From the NCBI RefSeq assembly GCF_932526225.1, contig NC_064043.1, positions 4,083,501 to 4,147,500 of the forward strand: DNA of 64,000 nt, given 5' to 3'. The notes beneath the pieces were generated by a model that saw nothing but the letters and a program-made list of their open reading frames with translations, was not told where the DNA came from and made no database searches. A program made the position numbers and the translations under genes. This DNA is from Nematostella vectensis (lineage: Eukaryota; Cnidaria; Anthozoa; Actiniaria; Edwardsiidae). The first letter of the stretch is position 1. The number at the start of each line of letters is the position of its first letter. This document shows, one piece after another, positions 47,801-58,445 of the stretch.

Positions 47801-50800
47801 AGCTTTTCACTTCACGGTCCTTTAGGCTGCCCTGGTCAAGGGTGTGGCTGAAAACAGATGACAACAATCACTATTTGGTTTACAGAGACATGACGGAAAA
47901 ACCTGGAAAAAACGCAATTCCAGATAGAGAGAGAAGACATAATTTCTTCAGCGGCTATAGGTTCCTTGTATTACGAACTGATTTTTAATACACAAATAAC
48001 GTGAGGCCGAAATGCATATACCCTGATTTTGGCTTTTTAAAATAATTTTTCCTTGATCATCATTGCCCTGTGTATCAGCTCGGGGACGAAAAGCTCAAAT
48101 TTCAATGACACTTTACAAAAAGTCGCATCATTTAAAAAAAAAGTCGCACTTGATATTTTGTTTGCTATAAGTTTCTAAGAACTCAGAGAAATTCTCCGCC
48201 TTATTCGATGTGAAATGGGCTTATTTGAAGCGTCACCTCATGTTTTTCCGTCACTTCGTTTACAGAAACTATTCTGTGCTCACCCCTCCATCAGATAGAT
48301 TAGATAGATAGTTTATTAGAAAAAATTGCGTAGCAGCCCATAGGCTGAATTAGGCATTTACAAAACAATAGATACTATATTACAACTATAATAAATTTAA
48401 CTATATGCAATAATAGATATAAAATATAAAAATTTAAAAACGTGATAAAGTTCATCCTATATAAAATTAACCATAATCCATAAACCATATATACTCTCCA
48501 TTTAAGATTTGTTGGCCATCGAGAATGTAAAAGAATTCATGGCTCTGTTTGTTTTGAGGCGGGGCAAGGCAAAGGGCCGTTTTTTCCTAAGGTTATGGCT
48601 TGAAACGTTTGATGGAGGCAGCAAGCTCTTTAGTTTATGATTCGGATCAGAAACTATTTCGTCGAAGAGCTTGCTGCAAATTAGGCCGTGGTGCACTTCA
48701 AATGGTGTTATGCCCAACAAATCACAAGCACCATCGTAGCTCGTACGGGGCAAAATTATAGATATCGCCCTTTTCTCGATACGTACGAGCTCATTTTTTA
48801 GGTACTGCGGCAGGGCGTTATGAAAAACCGGCACCGCATAGTCGACGGCCGAACGAATGCAAGCTTTGTAAAATAAAGATAAGTCTGAGGGAGGTAGCCG
48901 AGCCCTTTTTAGTTGGATTAAAAAGTATAGCTTTTTGCTCGATTTCTTGACTACCTCGTTCACATGAGCGTTCCACGACAAGTTATCGCTTATTGTGAGC
49001 CCTAATAATTTCGTGCTTTTGACGACCTCAAGCTCCTTTCCCTCGATGGTAATGGCATCGAAAGGTCGAGGCGAGCGCGCAAAAGAAATTCTCATCTCTT
49101 TGCATTTATCAGGATTAAGGACTACTCTATTGTCGTGGGACCACTTAATGATGTCGTTGGCAAACCCCTGAGCGCTGCTTAATTCGCCCCTGAGCGCTGC
49201 TTAATTCATCTTACATACTGACTCACCACATCCTTATTTGCGTCTATTTCTATTTCACTAATGACAAATATTTGTTGGAGTAAAACGAAGGTGACGCGAA
49301 AAGTTGATAGAGCAACTTTTTTGCATTCATTTTTTATTCTTATTCAAATAGCATTAAATAATGAACGAAGATCGTGACGAAATATGATAACTTCGGAAAT
49401 GGCGATTTTTCACTACCTAGAAAATTAAGACGAAAACGAAACTGAAAAAAACGGGCACATAATTTTAATTACAGGCTTAAAAGCAACGGAAAAAGGAATT
49501 CACCTCAATTGCGCTTCTAGATCTTCCATGTTTATCTTCAATTCATTCTCTGCTTTTTCCTGTCGAGAAAAAAATGGTAACCAATAAACAATTGTTGATA
49601 ATATTCCAGAATGTGTAGCCTCACTAATAACAAGCCTAACAGGCATCTCTTCTAGGCCTCAACTAAATCTACCACATTTATCATCGTCATCCAAGCCTTG
49701 TACATGCTCGATTTATTAGCCGCTTTAATGTTTGGTCAATTCGCTCCTCGAGGGACCTTAACGGAACACCCACAAGCGCTTTCTTAGCGGTCTTTTTTCA
49801 CTAGGTAAGTTGAAGGAAATGCACACGAAAAATAGTTACTTCGCGCGGAGACGCAAGCGGAGAAGGAGACAACGGAATTGTTCAGTCTCCAACGCTAACT
49901 CATTTGGTAACGTTCCCGCTAACGAAAATAACTTCTTACAGGCTCATCGCCGAGATAGGTTTGGAGATAGTTCAGCGAATGAAGTGCAGCAACCCAAGCC
50001 ATACCGCAGAATGGTCAAACTTTGCTCTTCATTAACTTGCTTCGATGATTCTAACGCAATAGAACTCAAGGACGAAAAGCAACAGGGAAAAGAGCTGTAG
50101 TAGAAATCGCTTAAAACTTGATGCTGATGCAGGAAAAATTGTTATTGTATTCAGATGGCTTAACGCGGCTTTGCGCGTCGTTTTCCTCGTCTTTGCAAAC
50201 AGATTCAAGTAGTGACTCGCCGAGGTTAGCGTGAAAGAACAATAGCATGCGTCTTATTGACTCAACTCACAATAGCTTGTTGACCTAGAATTGTTTACTC
50301 TGGAATTAGAAAAAATCGCATTCACCACAAAGAATTGGTTACTAATTCGTATATAAGATGGACTGTGCGCAAGGAAAGAAGACAGCCAATTTTGCAGACT
50401 CAAAGCATGGAAAAAAAAACTAAAAAAAGATATAATTTCATTTTAAAAATGCTTACTGTCTATCTTCTAATTCAAATCAGTTAGCTGAAATAGCAAAATA
50501 ATTGAGTATTTTTCAATGCTGGCTAAAACCCTAGATGCAATTATCACAAAAAACACGGGTAAACAGAATTCGTAATAATTCCGCGTTTAGTCGTGAGGTT
50601 TTGGCTTGGTACCTGTGTTAGTCGCAAAGTTGGGTTCCCCGTGTTACTATCCCAAAGGTCTCCATATTATTCAAAGCTGCGAGCTCGGGTTACCTGTGCT
50701 ATTATTCATAGCTTCGAGCTCGGGTTACCTGTGCTATCCTGTTAGCCTCGAGGTTCATGACGTCTTCTGTCTTTTCATCCACCTGAGCCTGCAGTTCATC

Positions 50801-53800
50801 CTTCACGCGGTCTAGAGATTTAATAGATGCACGAAGTTCGGCGATTTCTTGTCTTTGCGCTGAATTTTTACCATCGAGGGAATCTGACAAAAAGACAATC
50901 GAAGAATAACTTGAGATTTCAAGCTTGACGTAAGATCAAAGTAAAAGTTTACCCCACTCACACCCTCAGTATTCTCAAATGACAAACTCTCAATGTAGGA
51001 AAAATGCTCAAAGTGAAGTCAGGAACTGTAAGAGATCTTACTACGACTCCAAGGTCTCTTCTCTAAAAGATACCAATGTATCGAAGCGGTGGTCAGAGGT
51101 GAAAGCAATCGGTGGCCTCGCCAGGAGATCTGAGTGGTGGCATCAGGTTATTGATAGTGCCACTCCGACAATTGATGCCTTGTGTGAGGAATTTAACTCC
51201 TTTCTCGGAAGCTTGACCTCTCACTTTTCACCCCTGGTCCCAAAAGCCTTTGCGACCTCAGTCCCAGTTCCGCCCGAATTCCTCGTCAATGAATACCAAG
51301 CCTTTGCAGCCCTCCGTTCAATCAAAAATAAGAAATCTCCTGGCCCTGACCTGATTCCGTCCCGTACCTGGAAGGAATTTGCCTTCGAGTTGGCCCCTGT
51401 CATCGCCGACCTATATAACAGCTCTTTGATCGAAGGTTAAGTCCCTGAGCGCCTCAAGCACTCCTGTGCCGAAGATCTCGCCCCCCAAAGAAGTCAAAGA
51501 GGATCTCAGACCAATAACACTGACGTCTCCACTAGCCAAAATTCATGAGGAGTTTACTCTGAAGTTGCTTACAGCTGATGTCTTAAATAAACTTGACTTT
51601 AAGCAGTTCTCAGTTAGTAGAAAAAGTACGAGGCACGCCTTAGTGTACATGCTACACGTTATCTTAGCTGCAGTACGACGCACACCTTAGTGTACATGCT
51701 ACATGTTATCTTAGCTGCACTTCAGAAGGGTCGGAATTTCATTAGGATTTTCTTTGCTGATTTTAGCAAGGAGTTTGATTTGGTTGATTACTACCCCTTG
51801 CTGAATGAGCTGCGCTTTCTAAATGTCCACCCTGTCTTAATTAGATGGTTATGCTCCTTCCTTAGTAACAGGCCACAATATGTTAGAATTGGCAGCTCAT
51901 TGTCTTCGCACGTGCGCCCTAGTGGGGGAATCACCCAGGGGACCAAACTAGCTCCCATGCTATTCGCGATCTTAGTTAATCGGCTAGTTTCAAATGGGCC
52001 TACGCGACTGAAGTACGTAGATGATACGACCGTCTTCGAAGTAGTACCACGGTGCAGTCCTAGCTATTTGCAATACGCCCTAAATGATGTTAGTTTCTTT
52101 GCTGAAATCCTAAGAAATGCAGGGAGCTAGAGATAAATTTCCTGCAGTATATTCCAGCTAGCCCGGTCCAATTGAACGTTTTTGGAGCTTCTGTAAAGAA
52201 AGTGGACAGTTATAAGATTCTTGGGGTTCATATAAGTAGCGACCTCACGTGGAATGTGCATGCCGACTTTATCATTAAGAAGGCAAACAAACGCCTTTAT
52301 GCGCTACGAACACTTAAGAAGGCTGGTGTCCAGCCCAATGATTTGGTGCGCATATACTATTCACTAATTAGATCTGTCCTTGAATATGCCGCGCCAATAT
52401 GGGCTGGGCTTCCTGTCTATCTTTCAGACATGCTTGAAACAGTTCAGAGGAGGGCGATGCGCATCATCTTTCCGCAGGTCGAGTATATCACCGCCCTTCA
52501 CAGCTCTGGACTCGGGTCCCTTGCTGAGCGCCGGGATTGCCTATGTCGCTCATTTGCGACCAAAGCTAGAACGTCTCCTCCTCTGAGCTATGTTTTCCCT
52601 AGAGGCGATACAATAAGCCATGGCTACTCTCTGAGATCGTGTACACAGAGAACTGATACATTTCGAGGAATGACCTCTAGGCTTAATGAGTTTGTAACCG
52701 TTCGTTACCAGTGATATTTATGGCAAATAACTTCGTCATGTGTTATGACCATAGCACTGTAATTCAGTAGTACCTGCGATAGTGGTGGTTGAAATAAACT
52801 ATTATTATTATTATCACCCATCCTAGTGGTGTTAGGTTTACGGAGTCACTCACCCATCCTAGTGGTGTTATGTTTACGGCTTCACTCACCCATCCTAGTG
52901 GTGTTAGGTTTACGGCGTCACTCACCCATCCTAGTGGTGTTAGGTTTACGGAGTCACTCACCCATCCTAGTGGTGTTAGGTTTACGGAGTCACTCACCCA
53001 TCCTAGTGGTGTTAGGTTTACGGCGTCACTCACCCATCCTAGTGGTGTTAGGTTTACGGCGTCACTCACCCATCCTAGTGGTGTTAGGTTTACGGCGTCA
53101 CTCACCCATCCTAGTGGTGTTAGGTTTACGGAGTCACTCACCCATCCTAGTGGTGTTAGGTTTACGGCGTCACTCACCCATCCTAGTGGTGTTAGGTTTA
53201 CGGCGTCACTCACCCATCCTAGTGGTGTTAGGTTTACGGCGTCACTCACCCATCCTAGTGGTGTTAGGTTTACGGAGTCACTCACCCATCCTAGTGGTGT
53301 TAGGTTTACGGAGTCACTCACCCATCCTAGTGGTGTTAGGTTTACGGCGTCACTCACCCATCCTAGTGGTGTTATGTTTACGGCGTCACTCACCCATCCT
53401 AGTGGTGTTAGGTTTACGGAGTCACTCACCCATCCTAGTGGTGTTATGTTTACGGCGTCACTCACCCATCCTAGTGGTGTTATGTTTACGGCGTCACTCA
53501 CTCATCCTAGTGGTGTTAGGTTTACGGAGTCACTCACCCATCCTAGTGGTGTTAGGTTTACGGCGTCACTCACCCATCCTAGTGGTGTTAGGTTTACGGC
53601 GTCACTCACCCATCCTAGTGGTGTTATGTTTACGGCGTCACTCACCCATCCTAGTGGTGTTATGTTTACGGCGTCACTCACCCATCCTAGTGGTGTTAGG
53701 TTTACGGCGTCACTCACCCATCCTAGTGGTGTTATGTTTACGGCGTCACTCACCCATCTTAGTGGTGTTAGGTTTACGGCGTCACTCACCCATCCTAGTG

Positions 53801-56800
53801 GTGTTATGTTTACGGCGTCACTCACCCATCCTAGTGGTGTTAGGTTTACGGCGTCACTCACCCATCCTAGTGGTGTTAGGTTTACGGAGTCACTCACCCA
53901 TCCTAGTGGTGTTATGTTTACGGCGTCACTCACCCATCCTAGTGGTGTTATGTTTACGGCGTCACTCACTCATCCTAGTGGTGTTAGGTTTACGGAGTCA
54001 CTCACCCATCCTAGTGGTGTTAGGTTTACGGCGTCACTCACCCATCCTAGTGGTGTTAGGTTTACGGCGTCACTCACCCATCCTAGTGGTGTTATGTTTA
54101 CGGCGTCACTCACCCATCCTAGTGGTGTTATGTTTACGGCGTCACTCACCCATCCTAGTGGTGTTAGGTTTACGGCGTCACTCACCCATCCTAGTGGTGT
54201 TATGTTTACGGCGTCACTCACCCATCTTAGTGGTGTTAGGTTTACGGCGTCACTCACCCATCCTAGTGGTGTTATGTTTACGGCGTCACTCACCCATCCT
54301 AGTGGTGTTAGGTTTACGGCGTCACTCACCCATCCTAGTGGTGTTAGGTTTACGGCGTCACTCACCCATCCTAGTGGTGTTATGTTTACGGCGTCACTCA
54401 CCCATCCTCTCCTCCAGCATTGCGATCTTCTCCTCTGCCGCCTGTAGCTCTCCCGCGGTACGGGTCAGGCGCCGTTGGTAATCCTCGGCCGCGCGCTCCG
54501 CCTGTTCGCACCTCAGTGCCTCTTTACTGACCTGCGTCTCACGCTCGTACGCGGTGTCTTTCGCTATGGAAAGCTGCGCCGAGGTCTGCTTCACCTGGCT
54601 CTCCAGCGATGAGATCATGTTACGGAGTGACGAGACACGGGACTGGAGCTCGGAGCGGTCACTTTCGAGCTGAGAAAACGGGCGAATTATCCACTGGTTC
54701 TCTATTACGGAATTACCCATGTGTACGACGCATTTAATACTCCAAGGTGACCTCCAAAATCAAGGCAATTTTTCTGCACACGCTCTTAATGTAAACGGTC
54801 TCATACGCTCCCATAGGCCTCCTCCCCTCCTCTTTTTGCAGCCTAAGAAAGAGATCGCTGGATCCTCGAACATGGTTTTATACACGGAGCCGCGTCTGGG
54901 ATGCTTATCGATATTTGCATAGTTTCAGGTTTTGTCATTTTTGTATTTCGTAAATCGTCATTCCAACTTTTTAAAATTCCTGACAAAAAAGCCATTTCAT
55001 CTCACAAAAATTATTGAGAAATAAGTGAATCACACTATTTCTAAATTTTCAAATTTTTAAAAAAATGAGCATCGAAAGTCTGGATGCGCCTTATACACGC
55101 GCAGTGTCATATAATTATTTCAAGAAACGTTGTCCATATGAAAGCGCGTAAGCGTACGCGCCAAGAACGCGAGGCAGTCTAGGAAGATTTGTTCACCTGC
55201 CAATATTCTAGAAACAAAATGATTTCGAATGCATTTCAAACATTTATCTGCCTGTTTGAAGACAGAGCAACATATTTAGACTTCATCTGTACATGGCAAA
55301 GCCGCGTTATGGTCTAAACGATTCGTTTTTCGCATGCTGCGTTGCGGTATGGGCGCGCGTCGCTGTGGACAACTTTTTTTGAAATAGCTATATACAAATA
55401 CATGAGTAGCAAACCAAACTCACGTAGGAGCCAATAATCGAGTATAAAACCCTACCACCCATCTGCCCCACCTCAACGTCCTTCCCCCCTCCCCCCATTC
55501 ATTAGATAGCGTTACCTTTTCAATGCTACCCCCCTCCCCCATACATTAGATGGCGTTACCTTTTCAATGCTACCCCCCTCCCCCATACATTAGATGGCGT
55601 TACCTTTTCAATGCTACCCCCCTCCCCCATACATTAGATGGCGTTACCTTTTCAATGCTACCCCCCTCCCCCATACATTAGATGGCGTTACCTTTTCAAT
55701 GCTACCCCCCTCCCCCATACATTAGATGGCGTTACCTTTTCAATGATGGTCTCGTCGTTCGCGATTTTGTCTTCGTAACGTCGTTTTTCCTGCTGCTGGG
55801 TCTCCAGTGCGATCTGTCGCGCAAAGAAATGTCACAAAACAACAAATGTCTAACCTTTTTTTTTAAAGAAACGTGAAATCATCGCGATACCTTTAATTTA
55901 TCCTCCAGGTTCTCGATCTGATTATGCGTGCGTCGTAAATCGGCTACTGCATTGTCCCTCTCAGCTTCCACGCGGCATAACACGACCGAGGCGGCTCGCG
56001 ATGGTGACTGGGACCGGGAACGTTCGACTTGTCGCCGTAGACGTTGAATCTCGTCTAAAGACTACGGACAAAGTAGGCATGGTATATTCAATATAACAAT
56101 TGTTAAATCGTCTGGAGTCTAATTTACCACTTTGATGTTCAAAATAATACCTAGTCCAAGAAAAGGTCCTGTTAGAAAAAGTGTATTTTTCGACTTTAAA
56201 AATGGAAAAAGTAGTTGAGAAATACCCACAGCAGAATAGCAGAAAGAAAGTTTTTTCTTCCCATGTCGATATGTCGCACCAAGGAAAAAGTAGTTGAGAA
56301 ATACCCAAAGCAGAGTAGCAGAAAGAAAGTTTTCTCTTCCCATGTCAATATGCCGTACTAAGTTTTATATATTGACTAGTGTTTATAACTATTGCACTCA
56401 CTTGTTCGTACAGTATCTGCACCTTGTCCCTGTCCTGGGTGAGCGTCTTCACGTTGGACTGAATCTGGAATCAGAACAAAAACCGCCAAATCGACAAATT
56501 TCAATTGGTAAGACAAAGCCCCGCAAGTATCTGAATGTTGCCTTAGTTCTCTCCCTCTCTTGATCATGTGCTTCTCAAATCTCTCAACAAAGCTCTGTAA
56601 CTGGTCTTCCTCTTGCATCACCCCTCCACTCTCACCCCCCCCCCCCTCCCCTCTCACCCCCCCCCCCCTCCAATCTCACCGTCAAGCCCTTCTCAAACTT
56701 CTCCACCAAGCCCTGTTACTCGTCTCGCTTTTCTATCATCACCTAAACACCCACCCCTCCCCCCTCCAATCTCACCTCCGTCACGTGTTTCTCAAACTTC

Positions 56801-58445
56801 TCCACCAAGCCCTGTTACTGGTCTCGCTTTTGTATCATCACCTAAACACCCACCCCTCCCCCCTCCAATCTCACCTCCGTCACGTTTTTCTCAAACTTCT
56901 CCACCAAGCCCTGTTACTGGTCTCGCTCTTGTATCATCACCTGAACACCCACCCCTCCCCCCTCCAATCTCACCTCCGTCATGCCCTTCTCAAACTTCTC
57001 CACCAAGCCCTGTTACTCGTCTCGCTCTTGTATCATCACCTAAACACCCACCCCTCCCCCCTCCAATCTCACCTCGGTCACGTGTTTCTCAAACTTCTCC
57101 ACCAAGCCCTGTTACTGGTCTCGCTCTTGTATCATCACCTAAACACCCACTCCCCCCCCCCCCCCCCCCTCCAATCTCACCTCGGTCATGTGTTTCTCAA
57201 ATTTCTCCACCAAGCCCTGTTACTGGTCTCGCTCTTGTATCATCACCTAAACACCAACTCCTCTCCCCTCCAATCTCACCTCGGTCATGTGTTTCTCAAA
57301 CTTCTCCACCAAGCCCTGTAACTCGTCTCTCTCTTGTATCATCACCTAAACACCCACTCCTCCCCCCTCCAATCTCACCTCGGTCATGTGTTTCTCAAAC
57401 TTCTCCACCAAGCCCTGTAACTCGTCTCGCTCGCGTCTTAGCCTGTTCACCTCGGTGCTACTGCCACCTGAGTCCCGTTCTCGTGTGGGTGGCGACATGG
57501 GCGTTGTCTTGTTACGGAGAAGTTCGCACTCGCGTTTGTAGAAATCCCGCTCCTCTTCCATCAACTGGAGCATGCTTTCAAGATGCGCCTGTGACTGGAT
57601 GAGAAAGAGACCAAACAGGCTTCTTCATGCACAGCCAGGATTTACTTTAGGGGGTGGGAGATGTTAAGTCACACATACAAATCCAAAACGTTTTAAGGAC
57701 TCTATAAAGGAAAGACTGTGTTTTTGCGTCCTAGCCTACCTGTAGGCTTTGATAGTTTTTAGGGTACGAAAACCCCTAAAACACGGAGTTTGCATACCAC
57801 GGCCGCCATTCTGGATAATGCGCTCCGCAGGGGGAGGGGGAGGAAAAATGCGTGGGGCAGGGGGAGGAGAGGGAGTGCCCATTCTTCTAGTAATGCGCCA
57901 GGATCGGCAAAGAGCTATCGAGATTGGAAGATAAGCGAGCTGAATTATCAGATATGAAACAAATAGTAAGGCACTTTCCAACTCAATTACTATAGAGATT
58001 ACTACAATAGGTAACCATAGTAAGATTGCTGATTTGGTTACGTTTATTGACGAGACAAGTGTGACAACATACGTAACATAAGACAACTATGACAATTCGC
58101 GCGTGACACGTTACGAAATCAAATTAGGGTAACAACTTGCGTGACCTGAGACAACTATGACAATTTGCGAGTGAGACGTTACGCGATCAAATGAGGGTAA
58201 CAACTTGTGTGACCAGAGACTAACGCGTAACATTGTGTGACCAGACAAGTATGCCAACTTTCATGAACAAAGACAAGCGTGACTACACATACCTTCCCAC
58301 CCTTTTTGGTCTTCCTGCCCGCGGTCGGGGAGCCCTTGGCCGTCAGTCTCTTTCGCATCATCTCTTGTAGCGAGTCACACTCGCTCTTGTAGTAGTCACG
58401 CTCCTTCTCAAGCGTCTTCATGAGTTTGTCCAAGCGCGATGGAGA
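35873..58445 (-). CDS. CEP135: CEP135/TSGA10-family centriolar coiled-coil protein, 19 exons, 5' end not found
   Basis: Exons (minus strand): 58445-58293, 57594-57379, 56464-56402, 56061-55891, 55813-55736, 54669-54402, 50883-50729, 49559-49504, 47847-47679, 45434-45324, 42133-41948, 39875-39777, 39270-39160, 37903-37850, 37631-37569, 37450-37365, 37001-36897, 36518-36481, 36057-35873. All phases agree; they sum to 2367 nt (788 codons plus stop). The order of family landmarks matches CEP135: SPSRLDKLM, RRERDELQGLVEKFEKHMTE joined to IQSNVKTLTQDRDK, AEDYQRRL, VDEKTEDVMNLE, SLRRQLE, ENRRLQEDLNTM, AAVRELCMKLDQTRESLSRQ and AEKYERE, then a Ser-rich tail. CEP135 is a cartwheel and centriole-assembly protein. 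The family's N-terminal roughly 400 residues are not seen in 58446-64000. At least seven introns hold tandem copies of their own 5' splice site. A terminal donor-like GTAAGC at the end leaves a further exon possible. Confidence 0.88.
36050..36420 (-). repeat. Tandem repeat carrying the 3' splice site of the last CEP135-like exon
   Basis: The acceptor plus exon start (GCTGCAG, then GTTATTCTCGTAACAC on the minus strand) is repeated near 36150 (with AAG) and near 36385 (TTCAG, then GATTTTCTCGTAACAC). Between them are about 63-bp subunits (GATGGCGATAAACAACGA, ACACAATAACGATAAGTGAA). Only the copy at 36057 continues into the exon body. Confidence 0.8.
37128..37263. mobile_element. Hairpin MITE, 136 bp, in a CEP135-like intron
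   Basis: The left arm GGAACCAAGGCGTCGAGG plus CGAGGCGCGAGAAC is mirrored by GTTCTCGCGCCTCG plus TCGACGCCCTGGGTTCC. The arms are about 45 bp and the loop is G-rich. It lies between exons 37365-37450 and 36897-37001. Confidence 0.75.
38080..39159 (-). repeat. GATGGT-type satellite plus partial duplicate of the upstream exon and donor
   Basis: About 1 kb of (GGTGAT)n-like repeats on the minus strand begins immediately after the donor of exon 39270-39160 (CAG/GTGAGTGGTGG). In the middle, 38448-38520 is a copy of the last roughly 66 nt of that exon with its GTGAGT donor, but without a recognisable acceptor. Polyvaline/methionine and polyhistidine ORFs here are artefacts. Confidence 0.9.
41650..41962 (-). 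repeat. 21-bp tandem array of an exon end plus 5' splice site (x about 15)
   Basis: The minus-strand unit is GCTGATATCGAACAG/GTTTGT, i.e. the last 15 nt of exon 42133-41948 (reading ADIEQ) plus the donor. Units of 20-21 bp follow the true donor without a gap. Variants lose the C of CGAACAG. Confidence 0.93.
42505..45300 (-). repeat. 66-bp tandem array, about 42 units, donor-like AG/GTACGGG in each
   Basis: The minus-strand unit contains TTTATCAG/GTACGGGTCA and GAAGATTTAGCTGAATACGT. The preceding exon ends in CAGAAG/GTACGGGC, so AGGTACGGG is shared by the true donor and every unit. A one-base insertion (GGGCCCC) appears at 42981 and again at 43774, 793 bp apart, equal to twelve units plus one base: a higher-order repeat. 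Sixty-six is divisible by three, so ORFs of 559, 271 and 195 codons with a 22-residue period result. They are out of frame with the exon. Confidence 0.95.
45540..47690 (-). repeat. 68-bp tandem array of exon 3' end plus 5' splice site, about 28 units
   Basis: On the minus strand each unit is the last roughly 37 nt of exon 47847-47679 (encoding QEDLNTMTEENQ), the donor CAG/GTAAGAGGG and about 30 nt of intron. Units are nearly identical from 47690 to about 45840 and become divergent towards 45540. Every unit keeps a consensus 5' splice site; none has an obvious acceptor. Confidence 0.95.
47990..48270 (-). repeat. Dispersed repeat, copy B
   Basis: Reverse-complement counterpart of 31830-32110, located in the CEP135-like intron next to the LINE fragment. 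Shared landmarks include AAAGCTCAAATTTCAATGAC and GGCCGAAATGCATATA. Confidence 0.65.
48286..49190 (-). mobile_element. 5'-truncated non-LTR retrotransposon (CR1/L2-like), RT C-terminal region
   Basis: Minus-strand frame from about 49187 to 48502. It begins DIIKWSHDNRVVLNPDKCKE, then STKLLGLTISDNLSWNAHV, KKLYFLIQLKRA, FYKACIRSAVDYAVPVF and LVRIEKRAISIIL, the conserved C-terminal part of LINE reverse transcriptases. Everything upstream of the palm is missing. The 3' end is a short TCTA-type tandem tail, typical of CR1/L2-type elements. Passenger in a CEP135-like intron, same strand as the host. Confidence 0.85.
50590..50735 (-). repeat. Duplicated 5' splice site, 32-bp unit x 2-3
   Basis: The true exon end ATAGCACAG/GTAACCCGAG (exon 50883-50729) recurs about 32 bp further into the intron as ATAGCACAG/GTAACCCGAG, and a third, decayed copy lies near 50600-50635. 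It is the shortest of the donor arrays and could be an early stage. Confidence 0.8.
50955..52815 (+). mobile_element. Degenerate non-LTR retrotransposon, RT domain, plus strand
   Basis: Consecutive plus-strand frames, broken by frameshifts and stops (near 51440, 51690 and 52128), encode a LINE-type reverse transcriptase: KKSPGPDLIPSRTWKEFA, a degenerate DLRPITLTSPLAKIHE, IFFADFSKEFDLVD, GGITQGTKLAPMLFAILVN, catalytic KYVDDTTVFE, then ILGVHISSDLTWNVH and RSVLEYAAPIW. A roughly 55-bp tandem duplication sits at 51640-51720. The 3' end is an AATAAACTATTATTATTATT tail directly followed by the 36-bp array. It lies antisense to the CEP135-like gene. Inactive. Confidence 0.88.
52816..54408 (-). repeat. 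36-bp tandem array of a 5' splice site, about 44 units
   Basis: The minus-strand unit is AGGATGG/GTGAGTGACG followed by 26 nt (CGTAAACCTAACACCACT-like). The first unit is the true end of exon 54669-54402. Every unit retains GTGAGT. A variant (CTCATCC instead of CCCATCC) occurs at 53501 and 53969, exactly 468 bp (13 units) apart, with the same order of neighbouring variants: a higher-order repeat. The ORFs of 551, 525 and 245 codons are artefacts of the 36-bp period. Confidence 0.95.
55493..55745 (-). repeat. 44-bp tandem array of exon end plus 5' splice site (x 6)
   Basis: The minus-strand unit is CATTGAAAAG/GTAACGCCAT followed by a G-rich stretch; periods start at 55501, 55545, 55589, 55633, 55677 and 55721. 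The proximal unit is the authentic end of exon 55813-55736 (reading TIIEK). Confidence 0.93.
56200..56350. repeat. Direct duplication, about 75 bp x 2, in a CEP135-like intron
   Basis: Two adjacent copies share GTAGTTGAGAAATACCCA, AGTAGCAGAAAGAAAGTTTT and TTCCCATGTC. No exon boundary is included. Confidence 0.8.
56665..57445 (-). repeat. About 100-bp tandem array of exon 3' end plus 5' splice site (x 8)
   Basis: Each minus-strand unit contains the last 60-65 nt of exon 57594-57379 (encoding ELQGLVEKFEKHMTE with substitutions), the donor GAG/GTGAGATTGG and a G-rich spacer, then a short TGATGATACAAGAG linker. Donors occur near 56680, 56778, 56878, 56978, 57072, 57182, 57280 and the true one at 57378. 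C-runs on the plus strand vary in length. Confidence 0.92.
57930..58290. repeat. Degenerate repeat (about 65 bp) in the intron after exon 58445-58293
   Basis: Loosely repeated words (GACAACTATGACAATT, GACGTTACG, GAGGGTAACAACTTG, GTGTGACCAGA) fill the interval up to the donor. They do not contain the exon end, unlike the arrays further downstream. Confidence 0.55.

Noticed and set aside
52816-54408. CRISPR-like array (regular 36-bp repeats)
   Set aside because: There are no variable spacers; repeats are head-to-tail in a eukaryotic intron.
52826-54481. ORFs of 551, 525 and 245 codons made of 12-residue repeats
   Set aside because: The 36-bp unit length keeps frames open on both strands; the array begins at a splice donor of the CEP135-like gene and shows no codon bias.
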